A stretch of 47,362 bases of DNA from positions 1-47,362 of the forward strand of contig JAJYGW010000310.1 in assembly GCA_021790615.1 (NCBI GenBank), given 5' to 3'. Below, piece after piece: positions 41,774 through 47,362 of the stretch. A program made the position numbers and the translations under genes. Numbering within the stretch: the stretch's first letter is position 1; each line of letters starts with the position of its first letter. The stretch comes from Actinomycetes bacterium. GTDB lineage: Bacteria; Actinomycetota; Acidimicrobiia; Acidimicrobiales; JAKAOS01. The notes beneath the pieces were generated by a model that was given only the letters and a program-made list of their open reading frames with translations, made no database searches and was not told where the DNA came from.

Positions 41774-42373
41774 ATGGCTGACGCCGCCGCCGCCATCGAG
41801 CGCCCGCACGCCGGAGGTCACCCGGTAGCAGAGCGCCCCCAGATGCTCGCGGTCGGCGTCATGATCTGGCTCGGCTCGGAGTTCATGTTCTTCTCGGGCC
41901 TCTTCGCGGCCTTCTTCACGATCCGGGCGAACGCCAAGGTGTGGCCCCCTCCCGGCACGAAGCTCGACACCTACCAGGCGCTCGCCTTCACGTTCGTGCT
42001 GCTCGCCTCCAGCCCCACGATGCAGGTGGCTGTCTGGGCCCAGGAGCGCGGGGAGTTCGCGAAGGCCAAGCGTTGGATCATCATCAGCTTCGTCCTCGGG
42101 GCGGCGTTCCTGGCCAACCAGATGTACGAGTGGAAGACGCTGCCGTTTCGCCCGAGGACGAATGCCTACGGCTCGCTTTTCTACATCATGAGCGGCCTGC
42201 ACGGCCTCCACGTGCTCCTCGGCCTCCTGGCCATGATCGCGTTGCTCGGCCGCCTCGCCGGCTCGAAGGAGGATCCGGGGGAGACGGCGGTCTTCCAGGC
42301 CGTCAGCTATTACTGGCACTTCGTCGACATCGTCTGGATCGGGCTGTTCAGCGCCCTCTTCCTGCTCTCGTGA
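41774..42373 (+). CDS. ctaE: Cytochrome c oxidase subunit III
   Basis: The 199-aa subunit has five TM helices and the conserved LGSEFMFFSGLFAAFFTIR segment in the first, FLANQMYEW, IMSGLHGLHVLLGL and a C-terminal SYYWHFVDIVWIGLF. This is the five-helix form found in actinobacteria. It opens the bcc-aa3 cluster ctaE-qcrC-qcrA-qcrB. The stop overlaps a GTG start of qcrC. Confidence 0.94.
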   Translation: MADAAAAIERPHAGGHPVAERPQMLAVGVMIWLGSEFMFFSGLFAAFFTIRANAKVWPPPGTKLDTYQALAFTFVLLASSPTMQVAVWAQERGEFAKAKRWIIISFVLGAAFLANQMYEWKTLPFRPRTNAYGSLFYIMSGLHGLHVLLGLLAMIALLGRLAGSKEDPGETAVFQAVSYYWHFVDIVWIGLFSALFLLS

Positions 42374-43287
42374 GGCTCATGGGACTCCGACTGCTCCGCA
42401 AGATCCTCGTTCCCTTCGCAGCGCTGGTGCTGGCTGCTGCCATCGCGACCATCGCGATGGGACACACGCACAGCACGACCGCCGCGTCGACGCCGTCGAT
42501 GTCACCGGAGGCGATGCAGCTCGCCTCCCTGGCCTCGCAGACCACGAAGGGACAGCTCGCCGAGGGCTACCAGCTGTTCGCCGCGCACTGCTCGTTCTGC
42601 CACGGCACCCGCGCCGACGGCACGACCGGCATCGCCCCGAACCTGCAGGGCCTCGGAGCAGGGACGGTCGATCTCTGGCTGTCCACCGGTTGGATGCCTC
42701 TCAAGACGCCGAGCGCTCAGCCGGAGAACAAGGTGCCGAGCTTCTCGCCGTCGCAGATCCGCGCCATCGCGATGTGGGTGGCGTCCCTGCGCCCGGGAGG
42801 CGTGCCGCTCGCACCGAAGCTCGACCTCAAGTCTGCGAGCCTCTCGACCGGCTTCAGCCTGTTCACCCTCAACTGCGCGCCCTGCCACACCATCACGGGC
42901 GCCGGCGACGCGCTGGCGGACGGGTATCACGCTCCCCCGTTGCACGGCATCTCAGCGGCGCAGGTGTGGGAGGCCGTGCGTTCCGGACCGCAGAACATGC
43001 CGATCTTCGGTGACCGGAACATCACGCCGTCGCAGCTCGAGGACATCGTGAGGTACGTGACCCAGAAGATCGAACACCCGCAGAACCCGGGCGGCCTCGG
43101 CCTCGGTGGCGTCGGCCCGGTCGCGGAGGGCTTCCTCGGGCTGTTCGCGGGCGTGGGCGCATGCCTCGCTGCGGCGTACTGGGTGGGCGACCGCACCGAA
43201 CGAGAGGAAGAGGAAGACCCGCACGGGCACGGCACGGATCACGGTCCGGAAGGCCCCGAGACTGCCCCCGAGGGAGCACATGCCTGA
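42370..43287 (+). CDS. qcrC: Diheme cytochrome c subunit of the bcc complex
   Basis: The 305-aa membrane-anchored cytochrome has an N-terminal signal/anchor (about 10-30), two c-type heme sites CSFCH (74-78) and CAPCH (169-173), and a C-terminal TM (about 250-272) followed by an acidic His-rich tail. QcrC replaces soluble cytochrome c by passing electrons directly from bc1 to CuA in a supercomplex. GTG 42370 overlaps the ctaE stop (GTGA); ATG 42379 is the alternative. The qcrA start lies 8 bases inside its end. Confidence 0.93.
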   Translation: MRLMGLRLLRKILVPFAALVLAAAIATIAMGHTHSTTAASTPSMSPEAMQLASLASQTTKGQLAEGYQLFAAHCSFCHGTRADGTTGIAPNLQGLGAGTVDLWLSTGWMPLKTPSAQPENKVPSFSPSQIRAIAMWVASLRPGGVPLAPKLDLKSASLSTGFSLFTLNCAPCHTITGAGDALADGYHAPPLHGISAAQVWEAVRSGPQNMPIFGDRNITPSQLEDIVRYVTQKIEHPQNPGGLGLGGVGPVAEGFLGLFAGVGACLAAAYWVGDRTEREEEEDPHGHGTDHGPEGPETAPEGAHA

Positions 43288-44377
43288 TTCGCCGGACACC
43301 CCGGATGCGCCCGATTCGACAGGCGGGGTTCCCGCAGCCGGCGCCGTGCCGCAGTCGCCCGGGCACGAGGGTGCCACCGGGACGCCTGCGGGCGCCCATC
43401 CGAGCGACTCGCCGAACGGACCGGACTCGCAGCCTCCGACCATGGTCAAGGTGAGCATCAACGCGCCACAGTTCCAAGTTGCGGCGGCTCACCCCGAACG
43501 GGTCGAGCGCGGCATCGCCGTCATGTTCGTGCTCGGTCTGCTCGGGTTCGCCGGCTTCGGCGCCGCCTATTACCAGAACGCCGCGAACTACTGGCTCGGC
43601 GGGTCCCTCGCAGTCGGCTTCTTCGGCCTCGGCGTCGGCATGGTGGCCTGGGGCAAGTACCTCATGCCGCGCGGGCCTTTCTCGGAGTCCCGCCACTCGG
43701 CGGCTCCGACGGAGGAGGAGCGCGAGGCGTTCCTCACCGATTTCTCGTCTCGCGGGAAGGTCGCAGTCGAGCGGCGAGGTTTCCTCTTGAAGATCCTCGG
43801 CGTGGCCGGCGGCGTGTTCGGGATCGTGGCCATGTTCCCGCTGTTGCGTTCGCTCGGCCCCTTGCCGAAGAACATGTTCTACGTCACGAAGTGGCGGAAA
43901 GGGTCCTACCTCACCACCTCCGACGGTCGCCGCGTCCACGTGGACGACCTCGACGTCGGCAGCGTGATGACCGTCTTCCCGCAGGACGACGTCGGCGGGG
44001 CGATGAGCCAGACGATGCTCATCCGGATCTCCACCGTCAACGTGATCACCGCCGCTGACCGGAAGTCGTGGGGTCCGGCCGGGTACGTGGCGTTCTCCAA
44101 GGTGTGCACGCATGCCGGTTGCCCGGTCGCGCTGTACCAGAAGCTCATCGAAGAGCTGCTCTCTCCGTGCCACCAGTCCATCTTCGACATCGGACCGGAC
44201 CCGGACCACCCGGGCTGGTACACCCCGGCCATGCCGGTGTTCGGGCCCGCCCCTCGGCCACTGCCACAGCTCGCCCTCTACATCGACAGGCAGGGGTACC
44301 TGCGGGCGCAGGGGCCGTATTACGAGCCGGTCGGGCCTGGCTTCTGGGAGCGTGGGGCTCAGGGGATCGCGCAGTGA
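43280..44377 (+). CDS. qcrA: Rieske iron-sulfur subunit with one cluster-ligand Cys replaced
   Basis: The 365-aa actinobacterial QcrA has a Pro/Ser/Asp-rich N terminus (1-55) and three TM helices (about 78-98, 108-126, 170-189), the last preceded by a Tat-like motif ERRGFLLK with R165-R166. A Rieske domain follows. The first ligand box CTHAGC (C276, H278, C281) is intact. The second box reads SPCH (S295, C297, H298) instead of CPCH: the residue that normally ligates iron is Ser (TCT), while the disulfide partners C281/C297 remain. Later motifs (PVFGPAPRPLPQL, EPVGPGFWER) are normal. GTG of qcrB overlaps the stop. Confidence 0.92.
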   Translation: MPDSPDTPDAPDSTGGVPAAGAVPQSPGHEGATGTPAGAHPSDSPNGPDSQPPTMVKVSINAPQFQVAAAHPERVERGIAVMFVLGLLGFAGFGAAYYQNAANYWLGGSLAVGFFGLGVGMVAWGKYLMPRGPFSESRHSAAPTEEEREAFLTDFSSRGKVAVERRGFLLKILGVAGGVFGIVAMFPLLRSLGPLPKNMFYVTKWRKGSYLTTSDGRRVHVDDLDVGSVMTVFPQDDVGGAMSQTMLIRISTVNVITAADRKSWGPAGYVAFSKVCTHAGCPVALYQKLIEELLSPCHQSIFDIGPDPDHPGWYTPAMPVFGPAPRPLPQLALYIDRQGYLRAQGPYYEPVGPGFWERGAQGIAQ

Positions 44378-45933
44378 TCGACAGCCTGTACCGCTGGGTC
44401 GACGATCGCCTCAACATCTCGGGCGGGACCCGCAAGCTCCTCAACAAGATCTTCCCCGACCACTGGTCGTTCATGCTCGGCGAGATCGCGCTCTACTCGT
44501 TCGTGATCCTCGTCCTGACCGGGATCTTCCTCAGTCTCTACTTCGTGCCGTCGCAGAAGGACGTCATCTACCACGGGTCGTACCTGCCGTTGGACGGCAC
44601 CCACATGTCCGAGGCGTACGCGTCCACGATCAACCTGAGCTTCTCGGTTCGCACAGGGCTGCTCATGCGGCAGATCCACCACTGGGCGGCGAACATCTTC
44701 GTGGGCTCGATCGTCGTGCACATGTGCCGCATCTTCTTCACCGGCGGGTTCCGCCGGCCTCGTGAGTTCAACTGGATCATCGGCGTCAACCTGCTGATCC
44801 TCGCCATCTTCAACGGGTTCCTCGGGTACTCGCTGCCGGACGACCTCGTGTCAGGCACCGGCATCCGGATCGCCTTCTCGATCCTCGAGGCGCTGCCGAT
44901 CGTCGGGAGCTACCTCGCCACCTTCCTGTTCGGGGGGAACTATCCGGGGACGGCGATCATCCCGCGCTTCTTCATCCTCCACGTGCTGATCCTCCCGGCG
45001 ATCATCGCCGCGCTGATCGGCGCCCACCTCGGCCTGCTCGTCAAGCAGAAGCACACCCAGTTCGCCGGCAACGGCGCAACCGAGCGCAATGTCGTCGGCT
45101 CGCCGATGTGGCCGATCTTCATCGCGAAGACGAACGGGTTCCTGTTCCTCGTCGCGGGTGTGACGGCGGCTCTCGGCGCGGCCGTCCAGATCAACCCGAT
45201 CTGGCAGTACGGCCCGTACGTGCCGTACCACGTGAGCTATGCCGTGCAGCCCGACTGGTACATGGGGTGGCTCGACGGGGCGCTCCGTGTCATGCCGAGC
45301 TGGGAGATCGTCTTCCCCGGACACATGATCCCGAACGCGTTCTTCCCCGGCATCCTGCTGCCGGGGATCACCTTCACGCTGCTCATGATGTGGCCGATGC
45401 TCGAGGCACGGATCCGCAACGACACGCTCGAGCACCAGATCCTCGAGGAACCGCGCAACAACCCGTGGCGCACATCCATCGGCGCAGCCGTGCTCTCGTT
45501 CTACTTCGTGCTGTTCGGGGCGAGCGCGACAGACGTGCTGGCGAACTACCTCCAGGTGTCGCTCAACACGGTTCTCATCACGTTCCGGGTGTTGTGCATC
45601 CTCGTGCCGCTCATCGTGGGGCCGGTGACCTACAAGATCTGCCTCGAGCTGCAGCACCAGCACCGGCCGACGAAGACGAAACGGCACAACATCGTGATGC
45701 GCTCGGCCGAGGGTGGTTACTCCACCATCGAGGTGCAGGCGCGGCCCGGCGACGAACGCACGATCCTGCCGCCGATCCCTGTCGATGCCATGATCCTCGT
45801 GAACGACGACGGTGAGCCGATCCTTGCGGACGGCGGGCCGGTCACGGTCGGTGCCGGAGCAAAGCCGGGCGCCGGCTCGGGGCGCGGCAACGGATCTCGG
45901 GGCTTGTTCCGGATCCCTCGCTCGTACCGGTAG
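44374..45933 (+). CDS. qcrB: Cytochrome b subunit of the bcc complex
   Basis: The 519-aa quinol-oxidising core has about eight to nine TM helices. Heme b ligands occur in RQIHHWAANIFVGSIVVHMC and FFILHVLILPAIIAALIGAH. The quinol-site loop reads PDWY rather than PEWY, which is normal for actinobacteria. The C terminus has a long hydrophilic extension (about 100 residues) typical of actinobacterial QcrB. GTG 44374 overlaps the qcrA stop (GTGA). It is the last gene of the cluster; a structured intergenic region follows. Confidence 0.95.
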   Translation: MIDSLYRWVDDRLNISGGTRKLLNKIFPDHWSFMLGEIALYSFVILVLTGIFLSLYFVPSQKDVIYHGSYLPLDGTHMSEAYASTINLSFSVRTGLLMRQIHHWAANIFVGSIVVHMCRIFFTGGFRRPREFNWIIGVNLLILAIFNGFLGYSLPDDLVSGTGIRIAFSILEALPIVGSYLATFLFGGNYPGTAIIPRFFILHVLILPAIIAALIGAHLGLLVKQKHTQFAGNGATERNVVGSPMWPIFIAKTNGFLFLVAGVTAALGAAVQINPIWQYGPYVPYHVSYAVQPDWYMGWLDGALRVMPSWEIVFPGHMIPNAFFPGILLPGITFTLLMMWPMLEARIRNDTLEHQILEEPRNNPWRTSIGAAVLSFYFVLFGASATDVLANYLQVSLNTVLITFRVLCILVPLIVGPVTYKICLELQHQHRPTKTKRHNIVMRSAEGGYSTIEVQARPGDERTILPPIPVDAMILVNDDGEPILADGGPVTVGAGAKPGAGSGRGNGSRGLFRIPRSYR

Positions 45934-45934
45934 C

Positions 45935-46024
45935 TCGTTGCCTCGAGAGGGCGCACAGCGGCATCGACTCGTGCTGCACCCGTGGCGAGGACGCACACGG
46001 CGTCCCGAGGCGCCCGAGCAACGA
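45935..46024. terminator. Structured region between convergent qcrB and tRNA-Thr
   Basis: TCGTTGC (45935-45941) pairs with GCAACGA (46018-46024), and GGGCGC (45949-45954) with GCGCCC (46010-46015). Inside them GGACGC/GCGTCC (45989-45994, 46000-46005) forms a 6-bp hairpin with a 5-base loop. There are no T-tracts. Its position between convergent transcripts suggests a bidirectional terminator or RNA-stability structure. Confidence 0.4.
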
Positions 46025-46040
46025 TGAAGTGACCCCTGCG

Positions 46041-46113
46041 AGCCGGTGGTGGGACTCGAACCCACGACCTGACGATTACAAGTCGCCTGCGCTACCAGCT
46101 GCGCCACACCGGC
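46041..46113 (-). tRNA. tRNA-Thr (anticodon UGU)
   Basis: The 73-base cloverleaf has acceptor stem GCCGGTG/CACCGGC, a 4-bp D stem (GCGC/GCGC), a 5-bp anticodon stem with one G-U pair, and anticodon loop CTTGTAA giving UGU, which reads ACA (and possibly ACG) threonine codons. The T stem is GTGGG/CCCAC with loop TTCGAGT, and the discriminator is U. No CCA is encoded. Confidence 0.95.
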
Positions 46114-46155
46114 GATGCGCCGGCGCCGCACGAGAGCTGAGGCGCCGGGCTGGTC

Positions 46156-47331
46156 TCAGTCCCGAGCCGGGGCCTTCCAGAGGGAGCGGCACGGGATCTT
46201 GTCGCGATCGCACCGGTCGGAGTACTTCTCGGCGATCTCGGTGACCTCCTTGAGGAGGCCTTCCGCGAGCGTGATCGGCTCGAGGCCGAGACCGAGCAGG
46301 CGCCGGTTCTCCACGTAGAGCTCGTTCTCGGCGTCCTCGTTGCGCGGGTTGTCGACGAAGTCGATGTCCGCCCCGGTGATCTCCGACACGAGCTTGGCGA
46401 GGTCCCGCACACGGTGCGTCTCGGTCATCTGGTTGAGGATCTGCACACGCTCGCCGCGCTGTGGCGGATTGAGCATGGCGAGCTCGATGCAGCGGACCGT
46501 GTCCTGGATGTGGATGAAGGCCCGTGTCTGGCCCCCGGTCCCGTGCACGGTGAGCGGGTACTTGATGGCGGCCTGCATGAGGAACCGGTTGAGCACCGTC
46601 CCGTAGTCGCCGTCGTAGTCGAAACGGTTGATCAACCGCTCGTCCCGCTGCGTCTGCTCCGTCTGGGTCCCCCACACGATGCCCTGGTGCAGGTCGGTGA
46701 CGCGAAGCTTGTCGTTCTTGGCGTAGTAGGCGAAGAAGAGCTGGTCCTGGGTCTTGGTCAGGTGGTAGATGCTGCCCGGGTTGGGCGGGTACAGGATCTC
46801 CTGCTCGATCGTCTCACCTTCCTCGGTCTCGAGCCTGACGCGGAGGTAGCCCTCCGGGATCTTCATCCCGGCTGTGCCGTAGCCGTAGACACCCATCGTC
46901 CCGAGGTGGACGACATGCACGTCGGTGCCAGACTCGACGATGGCTGCGAGCAAGTTGTTCGTGGCGTTCAGGTTGTTGTTGACCGTGTAGCGCTTGTGCC
47001 ACGAGCTCTTCATCGAATACGGAGCAGCCCGCTGCTCGGCGAAGTGCACGACGGTCTCCGGCCGCCACTCCTCGATCAGCGACAGCAGCCGGTGGTAGTG
47101 CTCGGCCACGTCGAAGCGGCGGAAGCCGATCTCTCTCCCGCTCAGCTCCTTCCAGGCGGCAAGCCGCTTGCCCATCGGCGATATCGGGGTCAACGACTCG
47201 ACCTCGAGCTCGTTGTCGATGTTCCGGCGGGACAGTTTGTCCACGATCAGCACATCGTGTCCCCGATCGGACAGGTGCAGGGAGGTTGGCCATCCGCAGA
47301 AGCCATCCCCGCCGAGGACCAGTACTCGCAT
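46156..47331 (-). CDS. sqdB: UDP-sulfoquinovose synthase-like NAD-dependent epimerase
   Basis: The 391-aa extended SDR enzyme has NAD motif GGDGFCGW (7-14), which matches SQD1/SqdB/Agl3 and not ordinary GalE GGAGFIG. Catalytic residues T145 (LGTMGVYG), Y189 and K193 (YHLTK) are present. SQD1-type blocks include VVHFAEQRAAPYSM, DLHQGIVWG, NRFDYDGDYGTVLNRFLMQA and GQTRAFIHIQDTVRCIELA. The expected reaction is UDP-glucose plus sulfite to UDP-sulfoquinovose, for a sulfolipid or sulfonated glycan. The ATG at 47331 is only 31 bases from the window edge, so the promoter and any sqdX-like partner are not visible. Confidence 0.88.
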   Translation of the reverse strand: MRVLVLGGDGFCGWPTSLHLSDRGHDVLIVDKLSRRNIDNELEVESLTPISPMGKRLAAWKELSGREIGFRRFDVAEHYHRLLSLIEEWRPETVVHFAEQRAAPYSMKSSWHKRYTVNNNLNATNNLLAAIVESGTDVHVVHLGTMGVYGYGTAGMKIPEGYLRVRLETEEGETIEQEILYPPNPGSIYHLTKTQDQLFFAYYAKNDKLRVTDLHQGIVWGTQTEQTQRDERLINRFDYDGDYGTVLNRFLMQAAIKYPLTVHGTGGQTRAFIHIQDTVRCIELAMLNPPQRGERVQILNQMTETHRVRDLAKLVSEITGADIDFVDNPRNEDAENELYVENRRLLGLGLEPITLAEGLLKEVTEIAEKYSDRCDRDKIPCRSLWKAPARD

Positions 47332-47362
47332 TTGAACGCGACTCCTTGCGAAGAGTTGAGAC

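Noticed and set aside
46041..46113. tRNA-Thr as an integration site for an element
   Set aside because: No integrase gene and no direct repeat of the tRNA 3' end was seen in the window; the secretion cassette is 33 kb away.

Overview
This is high-G+C chromosomal DNA from an actinomycete, probably a deep-branching lineage of the Acidimicrobiia type. That placement is inferred from gene content. Supporting signs are the actinobacterial pair clpS-DUF2017, a ctaE-qcrC-qcrA-qcrB cluster with a diheme QcrC and a three-TM Rieske protein, CtaF, a SCO6880/DUF6112-type secretion cassette, and many genes whose start codon lies only 6-9 nt after a TAnnnT -10 box, i.e. probable leaderless transcripts. No plasmid or phage backbone is visible.

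Layout. (1) 1-3395: a partial S51-like gene, DUF2017, clpS and ctaA on the minus strand, divergent from ctaB on the plus strand. (2) 3430-7155, minus: a senX3/regX3-like two-component system followed by a two-gene ABC exporter. (3) 7271-13328, plus: a compact five-gene type IV secretion/conjugation-like cassette (pilin-like, VirB6-like, SCO6880-like, VirB4 ATPase, VirD4/TraG) with no relaxase or integrase in view. Its end overlaps an opposing amidase gene; a TetR gene and phoU follow. (4) 16159-22617: PutA, then on the minus strand a fused alpha-beta branched-chain 2-oxoacid dehydrogenase E1 and an AbiEi-DUF559 protein. (5) 22618-23044: a 427-base intergenic region rich in direct repeats and palindromes. 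(6) 23045-28391: an acyl-CoA/nitronate operon (nitronate monooxygenase, acyl-CoA dehydrogenase, TetR, thiolase-like protein, enoyl-CoA hydratase). (7) 28481-30614: tatA, a small membrane protein and an alkylsulfatase-like hydrolase. (8) 30671-33731: ctaC-ctaD-ctaF. (9) 33766-36540: a small membrane gene and tesB, divergent from gtrA and cobT. (10) 36542-41637, minus: hemE-hemH-hemY-lnt. (11) 41774-45933: ctaE-qcrC-qcrA-qcrB. (12) tRNA-Thr(UGU) and a UDP-sulfoquinovose synthase-like gene.

The main theme is aerobic respiration. Heme synthesis (hemE/H/Y), heme O/A formation (ctaB, ctaA), oxidase subunits (ctaC, D, F, E) and the bcc complex (qcrCAB) all lie within 45 kb. The ctaC and ctaE promoters share an identical 14-mer at the same distance from the -10 box. 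Three respiratory or envelope proteins deviate at positions that are normally invariant: a Rieske cluster-ligand Cys is Ser, the Lnt nucleophile Cys is Ser, and CtaD has HFHE in place of HFHY. The other notable element is the secretion cassette, which lies between phoU and senX3-regX3.
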